This document shows positions 1 to 11,700 of a stretch of 64,000 nt of DNA, in pieces (positions within the stretch are counted from its first letter, which is position 1; every line of letters starts with the position of its first letter). Origin of the DNA: Bacillus sp. MYb209 (GTDB taxonomy: Bacteria > Bacillota > Bacilli > Bacillales > Bacillaceae_G); contig NZ_PCNZ01000012.1 in the NCBI RefSeq assembly GCF_002975175.1, forward strand, positions 59,291-123,290, in the 5' to 3' direction. The notes below the pieces were generated by a model that had not been told where the DNA came from, made no database searches, and saw only the letters and a program-made list of their open reading frames with translations. A program made the translations under genes and the position numbers.

Positions 1-369
<369 letters not shown>

Positions 370-380
370 CAAATTTGGAA

Positions 381-416
381 AGGTGATAAGGGGTTCGGCC
401 TTTTATCACCTTTTTT
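381..416 (+). terminator. Intrinsic terminator after rpsB
   Basis: The arms AGGTGATAA (381-389) and TTATCACCT (403-411) pair around a GC-containing loop and run into a T tract. It lies between rpsB and tsf, so it probably reduces read-through and sets the S2 to EF-Ts ratio. Confidence 0.85.
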
Positions 417-451
417 AAGGTATAAATACATATTTTAGGAGGATGAAAAAC

Positions 452-1339
452 ATGGCAATCACTGCACAAATGGTAAAAGAACTTCGTGAAAAAACTGGCG
501 CAGGTATGATGGACTGCAAAAAAGCTTTAACAGAAACTAATGGCGACATGGAGAAAGCAATTGACTTCTTACGTGAAAAAGGTATTGCGAAAGCTGCTAA
601 AAAAGCAGACCGCATCGCTGCTGAAGGTTTAACTTTCATCGAAACAAACGGTAACGAAGGTTTAATCTTAGAATTAAACTCTGAAACTGATTTCGTTGCG
701 AAAAACGAAGGTTTCCAAGCATTAATTAAAGAACTAGCTGCTCACTTATTAGCTAACAAACCTGCTAACGTTGAAGAAGCTATGGCTCAAACAATTGCTA
801 ACGGCAAAACAGTAGAAGAGCACATCAATGAAGCAATCGCTAAAATTGGTGAAAAACTTACACTTCGTCGTTTCGAAATCGTATCAAAAACTGATGCAGA
901 TGTATTCGGCGCTTACCTACACATGGGTGGACGTATTGGTGTATTAACAGTTCTTGAAGGTTCTACTGATGAAGCAGCTGCTAAAGATGTAGCAATGCAC
1001 ATTGCAGCAGTTAATCCTAAATACATCGACCGCGATGCTGTAACAGCTGAAGAAGTTGAGCATGAGCGTCAAGTATTAACACAACAAGCTTTAAACGAAG
1101 GCAAGCCTGAAAAAATCGTTGCGAAAATGGTAGAAGGTCGTCTTGGCAAATTCTTTGAAGAGATTTGCTTACTTGACCAAACATTCGTTAAGAATCCTGA
1201 CATGAAAGTTCGTCAATTCGTTGAGTCTAAAGGCGGAACATTAAAAGGATTCGTTCGCTACGCTGTTGGTGAAGGTATCGAAAAACGCGAAGACAACTTT
1301 GCTGAAGAAGTAATGAACCAAGTAAAAGGTAACAACTAA
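452..1339 (+). CDS. tsf: Elongation factor Ts
   Basis: EF-Ts is the guanine nucleotide exchange factor that recycles EF-Tu-GDP. The protein has 295 residues, the normal length. The N-terminal UBA-like helices carry the typical [19 protein letters not shown] and the dimerisation core has the conserved [10 protein letters not shown]. The start is set at ATG 452 (MAITAQMV) because AGGAGG at 437-442 is correctly spaced for it; the in-frame ATG at 443 abuts that Shine-Dalgarno sequence. It follows rpsB as in most bacteria and is closed by a terminator at 1348. Confidence 0.97.
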   Translation: MAITAQMVKELREKTGAGMMDCKKALTETNGDMEKAIDFLREKGIAKAAKKADRIAAEGLTFIETNGNEGLILELNSETDFVAKNEGFQALIKELAAHLLANKPANVEEAMAQTIANGKTVEEHINEAIAKIGEKLTLRRFEIVSKTDADVFGAYLHMGGRIGVLTVLEGSTDEAAAKDVAMHIAAVNPKYIDRDAVTAEEVEHERQVLTQQALNEGKPEKIVAKMVEGRLGKFFEEICLLDQTFVKNPDMKVRQFVESKGGTLKGFVRYAVGEGIEKREDNFAEEVMNQVKGNN

Positions 1340-1347
1340 TACAGATT

Positions 1348-1374
1348 AGGGAACACATTGTGTTCCCTTTTTTA
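1348..1374 (+). terminator. Intrinsic terminator after tsf
   Basis: The arms AGGGAACAC (1348-1356) and GTGTTCCCT (1360-1368) pair perfectly around a 3-nt loop and are followed by a run of T. Confidence 0.88.
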
Positions 1375-1405
1375 AAATAAAGATGTAAGCAATTGGAGGT
1401 TCATT

Positions 1406-2128
1406 ATGAGTAAACCGAAATATAATCGTGTCGTTTTAAAGCTGAGCGGAGAAGCTTTAGCTGGCGAGCAAGGATTTGGAATTAACCCAGCTGTTATTAA
1501 GTCAGTTGCGGAACAAGTGAAAGAAATTGCAGAACTTGATGTAGAGGTTGCTGTTGTTGTTGGTGGCGGTAACATTTGGCGTGGGAAAATTGGAAGCGAA
1601 ATGGGCATGGATCGTGCAGGAGCAGATTACATGGGCATGTTGGCAACAGTTATGAATTCATTAGCTCTTCAAGATAGCTTAGAGAATATTGGAATTCAAA
1701 CTCGCGTACAAACTTCAATTGAGATGCGTCAAGTGGCAGAGCCTTACATTCGTCGTAAAGCAATTCGTCACTTAGAGAAAAAACGTGTTGTTATCTTTGC
1801 TGCAGGTACTGGTAACCCATACTTCTCTACAGATACGACAGCAGCATTACGTGCAGCTGAAATCGAAGCGGACGTTATTTTAATGGCGAAAAATAATGTG
1901 GATGGCGTATATAGTGCAGATCCATCTATTGACCCAACAGCTACGAAATACGAAACACTTACTTACTTAGATGTATTAAAAGCAGGTTTAGGTGTAATGG
2001 ATTCTACAGCTTCTTCTTTATGTATGGATAATGATATTCCATTAATTGTATTCTCGGTTATGGAAAAAGGTAATATTAAACGTGCCGTTTTAGGCGAAAA
2101 TATTGGAACAGTTGTAAGGGGGAAATAA
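1406..2128 (+). CDS. pyrH: UMP kinase
   Basis: Hexameric bacterial UMP kinase of the amino-acid-kinase fold, phosphorylating UMP to UDP in pyrimidine synthesis. It has 240 residues, the family length. Visible motifs are the N-terminal KLSGEAL phosphate loop, [10 protein letters not shown], the UMP-binding [15 protein letters not shown] and [25 protein letters not shown] lies about 5 bases before ATG. The gene is 3 bases from frr, so the two are translationally close and probably one transcript. Confidence 0.97.
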   Translation: MSKPKYNRVVLKLSGEALAGEQGFGINPAVIKSVAEQVKEIAELDVEVAVVVGGGNIWRGKIGSEMGMDRAGADYMGMLATVMNSLALQDSLENIGIQTRVQTSIEMRQVAEPYIRRKAIRHLEKKRVVIFAAGTGNPYFSTDTTAALRAAEIEADVILMAKNNVDGVYSADPSIDPTATKYETLTYLDVLKAGLGVMDSTASSLCMDNDIPLIVFSVMEKGNIKRAVLGENIGTVVRGK

Positions 2129-2131
2129 ATT

Positions 2132-2689
2132 ATGGGACAACAAGTATTGAAGTCTTCAAATGAAAAAATGGAAAAAGCAGTTGCTGCTTATTCTCGTGAA
2201 TTAGCAACAGTTCGCGCTGGTCGCGCAAGCTCGTCTGTATTGGATAAGGTACAAGTTGATTACTATGGTGCACCAACACCAGTTGTGCAATTAGCGAACA
2301 TTACAGTTCCAGAAGCACGTTTGCTTGTAATTCAACCTTATGATAAAACTTCTATCGGTGATATTGAAAAAGCAATTTTAAAAGCAGATTTAGGCTTAAA
2401 CCCTTCTAATGATGGAACTGTAATTCGTATTGCATTCCCTGCATTAACAGAAGAGCGTCGTCGTGATCTTGTAAAAGTTGTGAAAAAATATGCTGAGGAA
2501 GCAAAAGTTGCTGTTCGTAACGTACGTCGTGACGGTAATGATGACCTTAAGAAGCTTGAAAAAGCTGGCGACATTACAGAAGATGATTTAAGAGGATATA
2601 CTGAAGATATCCAAAAAGAAACTGATAAATATATTGCAAAAGTTGACGAAATCGCAAAAAACAAAGAAAAAGAAATTATGGAAGTGTAA
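2132..2689 (+). CDS. frr: Ribosome recycling factor
   Basis: RRF splits post-termination ribosomes together with EF-G. The protein has 185 residues and is wholly of the RRF type. It contains the conserved [20 protein letters not shown] and the C-terminal helix segment [17 protein letters not shown]. The start ATG lies 3 bases after pyrH, with GGGGG at the end of pyrH acting as ribosome site. A terminator follows, closing the pyrH-frr unit. Confidence 0.97.
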   Translation: MGQQVLKSSNEKMEKAVAAYSRELATVRAGRASSSVLDKVQVDYYGAPTPVVQLANITVPEARLLVIQPYDKTSIGDIEKAILKADLGLNPSNDGTVIRIAFPALTEERRRDLVKVVKKYAEEAKVAVRNVRRDGNDDLKKLEKAGDITEDDLRGYTEDIQKETDKYIAKVDEIAKNKEKEIMEV

Positions 2690-2710
2690 TAGCGATAATT
2701 TCGCAAATAT

Positions 2711-2737
2711 GACCCTCTTCTTAAGGGGGTCTTTTTA
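2711..2737 (+). terminator. Intrinsic terminator after frr
   Basis: GACCC at 2711 pairs with GGGTC ending at 2731 (the stem extends inward with CT/AG pairs), followed by five T. It ends the pyrH-frr transcript. Confidence 0.85.
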
Positions 2738-2774
2738 CACTTTTAGGCATACGTCTGCTTGTTGGAGGGTATGA

Positions 2775-3551
2775 ATGATGTTTAAAAAGTTTCCTTTTTT
2801 TAAAAGTAAAAAGGTCACATCGTTTGATCATCTCATTGAAAAAGTAAAAAAAGGATATATCCCAGAACACATTGCTATTATTATGGATGGTAATGGAAGA
2901 TGGGCAAAGAGAAGAGCGATGCCTCGCATTGCTGGCCATCATGAAGGTATGCAAGTTGTGAAAAAAATCACAAAATTTGCAAGTAAGCTTGATGTGAAAG
3001 TATTAACTCTTTATGCTTTTTCGACTGAGAACTGGAAAAGACCGAAAAAAGAAGTTGATTATTTGATGAAGCTTCCAGAAGAATTTTTAGGTGCATTTTT
3101 ACCAGAGTTGATTGAAGAAAACGTACAAGTCCGAGTAATAGGGCAAAAAGATCGTCTTCCTACGCATACGCGCAGAGCGATGGAAAAAGCCATGGAAGAT
3201 ACGAAAGAGAATACGGGATTAATTCTTAATTTCGCGTTAAACTATGGAAGTCGAGATGAAATCGTTTCTGCTGTGCAACATATGATGAAAGATAGTGAGG
3301 AAGGGAAAATTCGTTCGGAAGAAATAAGTGAAGAAATGATTTCTTCTTACTTAATGACGAGTTCTTTACCTGATCCAGAGTTGTTAATCCGTACAAGCGG
3401 AGAGCTACGTATTAGTAATTTCATGTTATGGCAAATTGCTTATTCGGAATTTTGGTTTACAGATGTGTATTGGCCAGATTTTACCGAGGAACATTTGCTA
3501 AATGCAATTACGGACTTTCAGCATAGAGGGCGCAGATTCGGAGGCGTGTAG
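2775..3551 (+). CDS. uppS: Undecaprenyl (isoprenyl) diphosphate synthase
   Basis: Cis-prenyltransferase that adds isopentenyl units to farnesyl diphosphate to make the undecaprenyl carrier for wall synthesis. The 258-residue protein has the diphosphate-binding IAIIMDGNGRWAKRR (catalytic Asp), the segment LTLYAFSTENWKRP and the C-terminal PDPELLIRTSGE and RISNFMLWQIAYSE. GGAGG at 2764-2768 can serve ATG 2775 or ATG 2778 (MMFKK), so the exact first Met is uncertain by one codon. It starts a lipid-precursor cluster with cdsA, dxr and rseP. Confidence 0.96.
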   Translation: MMFKKFPFFKSKKVTSFDHLIEKVKKGYIPEHIAIIMDGNGRWAKRRAMPRIAGHHEGMQVVKKITKFASKLDVKVLTLYAFSTENWKRPKKEVDYLMKLPEEFLGAFLPELIEENVQVRVIGQKDRLPTHTRRAMEKAMEDTKENTGLILNFALNYGSRDEIVSAVQHMMKDSEEGKIRSEEISEEMISSYLMTSSLPDPELLIRTSGELRISNFMLWQIAYSEFWFTDVYWPDFTEEHLLNAITDFQHRGRRFGGV

Positions 3552-3568
3552 AAAGAGAGGGTTTGGTA

Positions 3569-4360
3569 GTGAAACAGAGAATTATTACTGGAGTGATTGC
3601 TGCCGCGCTATTCATTCCCATCGTAATTTACGGTGGCGTGCCTTTTACAGTTTTAGTGTATGCACTTGCTTCTATAGGTTTATATGAATTAATTCGTATG
3701 AACAAGCTTACGCTTATTTCGGTACCGACAGTTTTAGCTGCAGTATTATTGTGGATTATTTTAATTCCGAGTAGTGCATCAGAACTGTTTACATGGATTG
3801 GGTTAGGTAAATTAGAAATCACATTTGTGATTGTTTTATTACTTTTATCATATACAGTCCTTTCTAAGAATACATTTACTTTTGACAATGCTTCATTTTT
3901 ACTTATGGCAACGACATATGTTGGAATGGGATTCTTATATTTAAATGAAACGAGAATATTAGGAATCAAATATGTGTTCTGTGCACTATTTGTCATATGG
4001 GCAACTGATTCAGGTGCATATTTCATAGGAAAAGCATTTGGAAAAAGAAAATTGTGGCCAGAAATTAGTCCGAATAAAACGATTGAAGGTTCATTAGGCG
4101 GTATTGTTTGTGGAATTGTTGTTGCACTTGTTTACAATATGTTCTTCCCAGTTGAAGCGAATGTAGGAGTTTTAATCGTTCTGACGATTATCATTTCTAT
4201 TTTTGGACAAATTGGTGATTTAGTGCAATCTGCATTTAAACGCCATTATGGTGTAAAGGATTCAGGTACAATTTTACCTGGACATGGTGGTATTTTAGAT
4301 CGAACAGATAGTTGGTTATTTGTGTTACCAATTCTATACTTCTTATTACAATACAATTAA
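3569..4360 (+). CDS. cdsA: Phosphatidate cytidylyltransferase (CDP-diglyceride synthase)
   Basis: Integral membrane enzyme making CDP-diacylglycerol from phosphatidate and CTP. The 263 residues form multiple hydrophobic segments, and the C-terminal signature is clear: [13 protein letters not shown] followed by [15 protein letters not shown] use the GTG at 3569 (MKQRIITG) because GAGAGGG at 3555-3561 is well spaced for it; the in-frame TTG at 3563 is too close. It lies 17 bases after uppS, in one operon with dxr and rseP. Confidence 0.94.
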   Translation: MKQRIITGVIAAALFIPIVIYGGVPFTVLVYALASIGLYELIRMNKLTLISVPTVLAAVLLWIILIPSSASELFTWIGLGKLEITFVIVLLLLSYTVLSKNTFTFDNASFLLMATTYVGMGFLYLNETRILGIKYVFCALFVIWATDSGAYFIGKAFGKRKLWPEISPNKTIEGSLGGIVCGIVVALVYNMFFPVEANVGVLIVLTIIISIFGQIGDLVQSAFKRHYGVKDSGTILPGHGGILDRTDSWLFVLPILYFLLQYN

Positions 4361-4383
4361 TAAATGAACGAGGGGTTGGAGTC

Positions 4384-5526
4384 ATGAAAAACATTAGTTT
4401 ATTAGGTGCAAGCGGATCAATCGGTACACAAACATTAGATGTGTTACGCTCGCACCCAGACCAATTCCGTCTCGTTGCTTTTTCTGTAGGGAAAAATGTT
4501 GATTACGCAGTAAAGGTAATTCAAGAATTTTCTCCGCAAATTGTCTCTGTGCAAAGAGAGGAAGATGTTTTAAAATTACAAGCTGTGTCTGGTAATACAA
4601 AAGTCGTATATGGTAGCGAAGGCTTATTAGAAGTAGCGTTGCACCCAGATACAGAAATTGTAGTGAATGCTGTTGTAGGTAGCGTAGGGTTATTACCGAC
4701 ACTCCGCGCAATTGAGGCGAAAAAAACAATTGGAATTGCAAACAAAGAAACGTTAGTAACTGCAGGGCATCTTGTAATGGAAGCAGCACGAAAACATAAT
4801 GTATCGTTACTTCCAGTAGACAGTGAACATTCAGCTATTTTTCAATGCTTGAATGGTGAAAATGAAAAAAGAATCTCTCGCTTAATTATAACTGCTTCAG
4901 GCGGAAGTTTTCGTGATAAAACGAGAGATGAATTGCATCAAGTGACCGTAGAAGATGCACTTCGTCATCCAAACTGGTCAATGGGTTCGAAAATTACAAT
5001 TGATTCTGCTACAATGATGAATAAGGGGCTAGAAGTAATTGAAGCACATTGGCTTTTTGGTATCCCTTATGAGCAAATCGATGTTGTTCTACATAAAGAA
5101 AGTATTATTCATTCTATGGTTGAATTTGAAGATCGTAGTGTAATGGCGCAGCTTGGCTCACCTGATATGCGAGTACCGATTCAATACGCGCTTACATATC
5201 CTGATAGATTACCTCTTTCAGACACAAAACAGTTAAATTTATGGGAAATGGGAACATTGCATTTTGAGAAAATGAATCAAGAACGTTTCCGTTGTCTACG
5301 TTTTGCGTATGAAGCTGGAAAGACAGGTGGAAGTATGCCGGCTGTAATGAACGCGGCAAATGAAGTAGCTGTTGAAGCTTTTTTACAAAAGAGAATTGGT
5401 TTCTTAACAGTGGAAGACCTCATTGAAAAAGCAATGCACCATCACACTGTCATTGCACGTCCGAGCTTAGAGGAAATTCAGGAAATTGACGCAGCCACAA
5501 GACGGTTTGTGATGGAACAAATTTAG
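4384..5526 (+). CDS. dxr: 1-deoxy-D-xylulose 5-phosphate reductoisomerase
   Basis: Second enzyme of the MEP isoprenoid pathway, turning DXP into MEP with NADPH. The 380-residue protein has the N-terminal nucleotide fold [17 protein letters not shown], the metal and substrate region [14 protein letters not shown], and [13 protein letters not shown] followed by the flexible-loop segment [20 protein letters not shown]. The start ATG follows GAGGGGTTGGAG; longer in-frame extensions run back into cdsA and lack a ribosome site. It supplies precursors used by UppS two genes upstream. Confidence 0.97.
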   Translation: MKNISLLGASGSIGTQTLDVLRSHPDQFRLVAFSVGKNVDYAVKVIQEFSPQIVSVQREEDVLKLQAVSGNTKVVYGSEGLLEVALHPDTEIVVNAVVGSVGLLPTLRAIEAKKTIGIANKETLVTAGHLVMEAARKHNVSLLPVDSEHSAIFQCLNGENEKRISRLIITASGGSFRDKTRDELHQVTVEDALRHPNWSMGSKITIDSATMMNKGLEVIEAHWLFGIPYEQIDVVLHKESIIHSMVEFEDRSVMAQLGSPDMRVPIQYALTYPDRLPLSDTKQLNLWEMGTLHFEKMNQERFRCLRFAYEAGKTGGSMPAVMNAANEVAVEAFLQKRIGFLTVEDLIEKAMHHHTVIARPSLEEIQEIDAATRRFVMEQI

Positions 5527-5537
5527 CAAAGGTGGTT

Positions 5538-6800
5538 ATGGAATTGAATACAGCGATTGCCTTTATATTAATTTTCGGTGCACTCGTATTTTTCCATGAG
5601 CTAGGGCATCTATATTTCGCAAAAAGAGCAGGTATTTTGTGCCGCGAGTTTGCGATTGGTTTTGGTCCGAAAATATTCTCATTTGAAAAGAATGAAACGG
5701 TGTATACGATTCGATTACTGCCCCTTGGTGGCTATGTAAGAATGGCTGGCGAGGATGCGGACACAGTTGAGTTAAAACCTGGAAAAAAGGTTGGGCTTGT
5801 ATTAAATGAAAAAGACGAAGTTGTGAAATTAGTTTTTGACGGACATGAAAAATATCCAAATGTTCGTGTCATTGAAGTCGAACAAGCTGATTTAGAGCAT
5901 AATCTTACAATTTCGGGTTATGAAGAGTATGAGGAGGAGCTGCAAACATTCCGAGTGAATGAAAAAGCTCGTATCATTTCTGCGGGAGAAGAAATTCAAA
6001 TCGCTCCGTACAATAGACAATTTGGCTCTAAAAAATTGGGCCAACGTGCTCTAACAATCTTTGCAGGTCCTGCAATGAACTTTATTCTAGCATTTGTTAT
6101 TTTTGTGATTCTTGGATTTGTACAAGGAGTTCCTGTTGACAAACCGATGGTCGGAAAAGTAATGGGGAATAGTGCTGCAGAACAAGCTGGATTAAAAGAA
6201 AACGATACAATTCAAGCAATCAATGGGAAGAACACTAGTACATGGAAAGATGTTGTAACGATTGTACGTGAAAACCCAAATAAAGAAATTACGTTACATG
6301 TAAAGCGTGATAGTGAGCAATTTAATGTGAAAGTAACACCAACGCTTGATAAAGAAGGAAAAGACGAAGTTGGTAGAATTGGTGTTTATTCTCCTGTAGA
6401 GAAAACAGTGATGGGTTCTATTAAATCAGGATTTGAACAAACATACGAATGGACGAAACTAATTTTTGATTCTCTTGTGAAATTAGTAACGGGTCAATTT
6501 TCTATTAATGAGTTGTCAGGTCCAGTAGGAATTTATAATCTAACAGATCAAGTTGTAGATTATGGATTTACGCGTGTACTAAGTTTAGCGGCAGTTTTAA
6601 GTATTAACCTTGGTTTATTTAATTTATTACCAGTCCCAGCTTTAGACGGTGGACGTTTGTTCTTCTTCTTAATTGAAGCGTTACGAGGAAAACCAATTGA
6701 TCGTCAAAAAGAAGGAATGGTTCACTTTATTGGGTTTGCATTATTAATGTTGCTTATGTTAGTTGTAACATGGAATGACATCCGTAAGTTTTTCTTGTAA
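5538..6800 (+). CDS. rseP: Site-2 membrane metalloprotease RseP/RasP
   Basis: Intramembrane zinc protease that cuts membrane-bound anti-sigma factors and signal peptide remnants (RasP in B. subtilis). The 420-residue protein has the HExxH motif in the first transmembrane segment (FFHELGHLYFAKRAG), a central PDZ domain around residues 185-265 (AAEQAGLKENDTIQAINGK) and the second metal-ligand motif NLLPVPALDGGRL near the C-terminus. The start ATG 5538 is preceded by AAAGGTGG. It ends the uppS-cdsA-dxr-rseP operon. Confidence 0.95.
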   Translation: MELNTAIAFILIFGALVFFHELGHLYFAKRAGILCREFAIGFGPKIFSFEKNETVYTIRLLPLGGYVRMAGEDADTVELKPGKKVGLVLNEKDEVVKLVFDGHEKYPNVRVIEVEQADLEHNLTISGYEEYEEELQTFRVNEKARIISAGEEIQIAPYNRQFGSKKLGQRALTIFAGPAMNFILAFVIFVILGFVQGVPVDKPMVGKVMGNSAAEQAGLKENDTIQAINGKNTSTWKDVVTIVRENPNKEITLHVKRDSEQFNVKVTPTLDKEGKDEVGRIGVYSPVEKTVMGSIKSGFEQTYEWTKLIFDSLVKLVTGQFSINELSGPVGIYNLTDQVVDYGFTRVLSLAAVLSINLGLFNLLPVPALDGGRLFFFLIEALRGKPIDRQKEGMVHFIGFALLMLLMLVVTWNDIRKFFL

Positions 6801-6836
6801 AATAAGAAGAAGTTTATAATGAAATAGAGCTCGTAG

Positions 6837-6876
6837 AATAAAATCCCTCACCTAACTCGAGGTGAGGGATTTTATT
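6837..6876 (+). terminator. Intrinsic terminator after rseP
   Basis: A perfect 17-bp inverted repeat: the left arm is 6837-6853 and the right arm 6860-6876, with a 6-nt loop. The arms are symmetrical with A-rich left and T-rich right edges, so it could act in both directions. Confidence 0.88.
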
Positions 6877-6909
6877 GCGTGTAAGAGTAAAATGAAGAGG
6901 TGCGAATAA

Positions 6910-8610
6910 ATGAAACAAAGTATGGTATTCAGTCCTACATTACGTGAAGTTCCAGCAGATGCTGAAATTAAGAGTCATCAATTATTACTTCGCGCAGGGT
7001 TTATGCGTCAAAATGCTTCTGGTATTTATAGTTTTCTACCATTTGGTTTAAAAGTGTTACACAAAGTAGAACGTATTGTTCGTGAAGAAATGGAGCGCGC
7101 AGGGGCTGTAGAACTATTAATGCCAGCTATGCAAGCTTCTGAATTATGGCAAGAGTCAGGCCGTTGGTATTCTTACGGATCAGAATTAATGCGTATGAAA
7201 GATCGTAATGCTCGCGAGTTTGCGCTAGGGGCAACTCATGAGGAAGTAATTACAGACCTTGTACGTGATGAAATTAAATCATACAAAAAACTACCATTAA
7301 CATTATATCAAATTCAAACAAAATTCCGTGATGAGCAAAGACCACGTTTCGGTTTATTACGCGGAAGAGAATTTCTAATGAAAGATGCGTATTCTTTCCA
7401 TGCAACACAAGAAAGTTTGGATGAAGTATATAGCGGTTTATACAAAGCGTATTCTAATATCTTTGTTCGTTGTGGTTTGAATTTCCGTGCAGTTATCGCT
7501 GATTCTGGAGCGATGGGCGGAAAAGATACACACGAATTTATGGTGTTATCTGATGTAGGTGAAGATACAATTGCGTATTCTGATACATCTGATTATGCGG
7601 CAAATATTGAAATGGCTCCTGTTGTTGCTACGTATACGAAGAGTGATGAAGCCGAAAAAGCACTTGAAAAAGTAGCAACTCCAGATCAAAAAGCTATTGA
7701 AGAAGTATCTGCATTCTTAAATATTGCAGCGGAAAAATGCATTAAATCTATGGTGTTTAAAGTAGATGAGAAATTAGTAGTAGTACTTGTTCGTGGCGAT
7801 CATGAAGTCAATGATGTAAAAGTGAAGAATGTATACGGAGCTTCAGTCGTGGAGCTTGCTTCACATGAAGAAATAAAAGAGTTATTAAACTGTGAAGTTG
7901 GTTCTTTAGGACCGATTGGTGTTACAGGGGATATCGAAATTATCGCTGACCATGCTGTAGCATCAATTGTCAACGGATGTTCAGGAGCGAACGAAGAAGG
8001 ATGCCATTATGTAAATGTAAATCCAGAACGTGACTTTAAAGTAAGTCAATATACAGATTTACGCTTCATCCAAGAAGGAGACCAATCTCCAGATGGAAAT
8101 GGAACAATTCTTTTCGCACGCGGAATTGAAGTTGGTCATGTATTCAAATTAGGAACTCGTTATAGTGAAGCAATGAACGCAACGTTCCTAGATGAAAACG
8201 GAAAAACAAAACCACTTATTATGGGTTGTTACGGTATCGGTGTATCTCGTACAGTGGCAGCAATTGCAGAGCAGTTTAATGATGAGAATGGTTTAGTTTG
8301 GCCAAAAGCTGTTGCACCGTTCCATGTGCATGTAATTCCAGTAAATATGAAATCTGATGCACAACGTGAAATGGGTGAAAATATCTACAACTCATTACAA
8401 GAGCAAGGATACGAAGTATTACTAGATGATCGTGCAGAACGTGCAGGTGTTAAATTTGCAGATGCAGATTTATTCGGCCTTCCAGTTCGTGTTACAGTTG
8501 GTAAAAAAGCAGATGAAGGTATTGTAGAAGTGAAAGTACGTGCTACAGGCGAGTCTGAAGAAGTGAAAGTAGAAGAACTGCAAACATATATTGCTAATAT
8601 TTTAAAATAA
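6910..8610 (+). CDS. proS: Prolyl-tRNA synthetase (bacterial type)
   Basis: Class II aminoacyl-tRNA synthetase charging tRNA-Pro. The 566 residues correspond to the long bacterial form with an editing (INS) insertion at about residues 230-400. Class II motifs are visible: motif 2 region [19 protein letters not shown] and motif 3 [17 protein letters not shown], and the C-terminal anticodon domain starts near [22 protein letters not shown] lies before the ATG. It is flanked by terminators and forms its own unit. Confidence 0.97.
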   Translation: MKQSMVFSPTLREVPADAEIKSHQLLLRAGFMRQNASGIYSFLPFGLKVLHKVERIVREEMERAGAVELLMPAMQASELWQESGRWYSYGSELMRMKDRNAREFALGATHEEVITDLVRDEIKSYKKLPLTLYQIQTKFRDEQRPRFGLLRGREFLMKDAYSFHATQESLDEVYSGLYKAYSNIFVRCGLNFRAVIADSGAMGGKDTHEFMVLSDVGEDTIAYSDTSDYAANIEMAPVVATYTKSDEAEKALEKVATPDQKAIEEVSAFLNIAAEKCIKSMVFKVDEKLVVVLVRGDHEVNDVKVKNVYGASVVELASHEEIKELLNCEVGSLGPIGVTGDIEIIADHAVASIVNGCSGANEEGCHYVNVNPERDFKVSQYTDLRFIQEGDQSPDGNGTILFARGIEVGHVFKLGTRYSEAMNATFLDENGKTKPLIMGCYGIGVSRTVAAIAEQFNDENGLVWPKAVAPFHVHVIPVNMKSDAQREMGENIYNSLQEQGYEVLLDDRAERAGVKFADADLFGLPVRVTVGKKADEGIVEVKVRATGESEEVKVEELQTYIANILK

Positions 8611-8612
8611 GA

Positions 8613-8648
8613 AGAGGTACCTCGTAATGAGGTACCTTCTCTTTCTTT
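8613..8648 (+). terminator. Intrinsic terminator after proS
   Basis: The stem AGAGGTACCTC / GAGGTACCTTCT (8613-8640) with a 5-nt loop is followed by a pyrimidine-rich CTTTCTTT tract. Confidence 0.8.
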
Positions 8649-8683
8649 GTAAACGTATTTTGTAAAAGAAGAAGGAAGAAATC

Positions 8684-8712
8684 TTTCTTTGTAGTGCGTT
8701 TCAATTTATAAT
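8684..8712 (+). promoter_or_regulatory. Candidate sigma-A promoter for polC
   Basis: A perfect -10 TATAAT at 8707-8712 lies 17 bases after a weak -35 TTTCTT at 8684-8689, and 22 bases before the polC ATG. The weak -35 limits confidence. Confidence 0.4.
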
Positions 8713-8734
8713 AGCAAATGGAAGGAGAGTGCTT

Positions 8735-11700
8735 ATGTCATTAACAAATGAACAACAAGAGCGATTTCAAATTTTGCTCCAACAGTTGCAAATACCAGAA
8801 AACCTTATAAATCAATATTTACATGGCGGTGGTATTGAAAAGCTAGTTATTGATAAAGCGAATAAAAGTTGGCATTTTGACTTACAAGTGCCACGTATTT
8901 TGCCGACAGAATTATATGAGTTGCTAGAAACAAAGCTTAAGCAATCATTTTCTCATATTGCAAGAACAACATTTGCATTAGAAACAGAGAATAAACAATT
9001 TACAGAAGAAGAAGTGAAGGCATATTGGCCGCTTTGTACAGAACGAATTACATTTTCACCTATGTTCGCGTACTTAAAGAAGCAACTTCCGCAGGTCAAT
9101 GGCGTGAAGTTGCTATTAAATGTGAATAATGAGCTGGAATCTACTGCTTTAAAGAAAAACGTTGCGAAACCAGTAGGTGATCAATACGAAGCTTTTGGAT
9201 TCCCACGTTTTCAGTTAGACACACATATAAAGCAAAATGCAGAAGAAATGCAAAAGTTTCGTGAGCAAACACAGGAAGAAGATCGTCAACGAGTTATACA
9301 GGCTATGGAAGAGATGGCTAAAAAGCAAGCTGAAGAAAGTGATGTTGTTCATGAAGGACCAGTTGTGCTTGGTTATCTTATTAAGCCAGATGAAGAGATT
9401 ACGCCGCTGCGTGAAATTCAAGATGAAGAAAGAAGAAAGACCGTTCAAGGGTATGTTTTCCATGTAGAGACGAAAGAACTTCGTAGTGGACGTACGTTAT
9501 TAACTTTAAAGATAACTGACTATACGGACTCTATTATGATTAAGATGTTCTCACGTGATAAAGAGGATATCCCGATGTTACAATCCTTGAAAAAAGGAAC
9601 TTGGGTAAAAGCGCGTGGTTCAGTTCAGAATGATACATTCGTGCGTGATTTAGTTATGATCGCAAATGATATAAATGAAATAACGGGACCTTCTCGTAAA
9701 GATAAAGCAAAAGAAGGGGAAAAAAGAGTAGAACTTCATCTTCATACTCCAATGAGTCAAATGGATGCTGTTACTTCTGTTTCTAAGCTCGTTGCCCAAG
9801 CAGGAAAATGGGGGCATGAGGCTATTGCAGTTACAGACCATGCTGTTGCACAGTCATTCCCAGAAGCATATTCTGCTGGTAAAAAGGCTGGAGTTAAAGT
9901 TCTATATGGTGTAGAAGCAAATTTAGTTAATGATGGTGTGCCGATAGCGTATAACGAAGCACATCGTCTACTTGCAGAAGAAACATATGTTGTCTTTGAC
10001 GTTGAGACAACAGGGTTATCTGCTGTATATGATACAGTCATTGAGTTAGCTGCTGTAAAGGTAAAAGGTGGCGAAATTATTGATCGCTTTGAATCTTTCG
10101 CAAATCCTCATCAACCATTATCGGCGACGATTATCGAATTAACAGGTATTACAGATGATATGTTAACTGATGCACCAGAAGTGGACGAAGTGTTTAAAAA
10201 GTTTGAGGAATGGATGGGTGACCATACGCTTGTTGCTCATAACGCAAGCTTCGATATGGGCTTTATTAACGTAGGTTTTAAAAAGGCTGGGATAGAAAAA
10301 ACGAAAAATCCAGTTATTGATACGTTAGAACTTGCACGGTTCTTATTCCCAGAAATGAAAAATCATCGATTAAATACGATGTGTAAAAAGCTTGATATTG
10401 AATTAACGCAACATCATCGTGCGATTTATGATACAGAAGCAACGGGATATTTACTTGTGAAGATGTTAAAAGATGTGATTGAAAAGGGATTTGAATACCA
10501 CGATCAATTAAACGATAGTATGGGACAAGGGGATGCATATAAACGTGGGCGTCCAAGTCATATGACATTACTTGTCACATCAGATGTTGGGTTGAAAAAT
10601 TTATATAAACTTGTTTCATATTCTCACTTGAATTACTTTTATCGTGTACCACGTGTACCACGATCACTATTAAAAAAATATCGCGAAGGCATTTTAGTAG
10701 GAACAGCTTGTGATAAAGGTGAAGTGTTTGAAGCTATGATGCAAAAAGCGCCTGAAGAAGTAGAAGAAATTGCACAGTTTTACGATTACATTGAGGTTAT
10801 GCCTCCAGAAGTGTTACGTCATTTAGTAGAACGTGAACTCGTTCGAGATGAAGGACAGTTAAAAACAATAATTTCTAACTTAGTAAAACTAGGTGAGACG
10901 TTAGATAAGCCAGTTGTTGCTACTGGGAATGTGCATTATTTAGATCCAGAGGACGCGATTTATCGAAAAATTTTAGTAAGTTCGCAGGGCGGAGCTAATC
11001 CGTTAAATCGCCATTCATTACCGCCTGTACATTTCCGTACAACAAATGAAATGCTAGATTGTTTTTCATTCTTAGGTGAAGACAAAGCAAAAGAAATTGT
11101 TGTGGCAAATACACAAAAGATTGCATCATTAATTGGTGATGTTCATCCAGTAAAAGATGATTTATATACACCGAAAATTGAAGGTGCCGATGATGAAACA
11201 CGTGATATGAGTTATATAATGGCACGAAGTATCTATGGAGATGAACTACCGGAAATTGTAGAAGCTCGTTTGGAAAAAGAATTGAAAAGTATTATTGGAC
11301 ATGGATTCGCCGTTATTTATTTAATTTCACATAAGCTTGTGAAAAAATCGTTAGTGGACGGTTATCTAGTAGGTTCGCGTGGATCGGTAGGTTCATCATT
11401 TGTTGCAACGATGATGGAAATTACAGAAGTAAACCCATTACCACCGCACTATGTATGTCCAAAGTGTAAACAATCAGAGTTCTTTAATGACGGTTCTGTA
11501 GGTTCTGGTTTTGACTTGCCAGATAAAGAATGTCCAACATGTAATGTTCCATACGTGAAAGATGGACATGATATTCCGTTCGAAACGTTCCTTGGGTTTA
11601 AAGGAGATAAGGTGCCCGATATCGATTTGAATTTCTCCGGAGAATACCAACCCCGTGCCCATAACTATACGAAAGTACTGTTCGGTGAAGATTATGTATA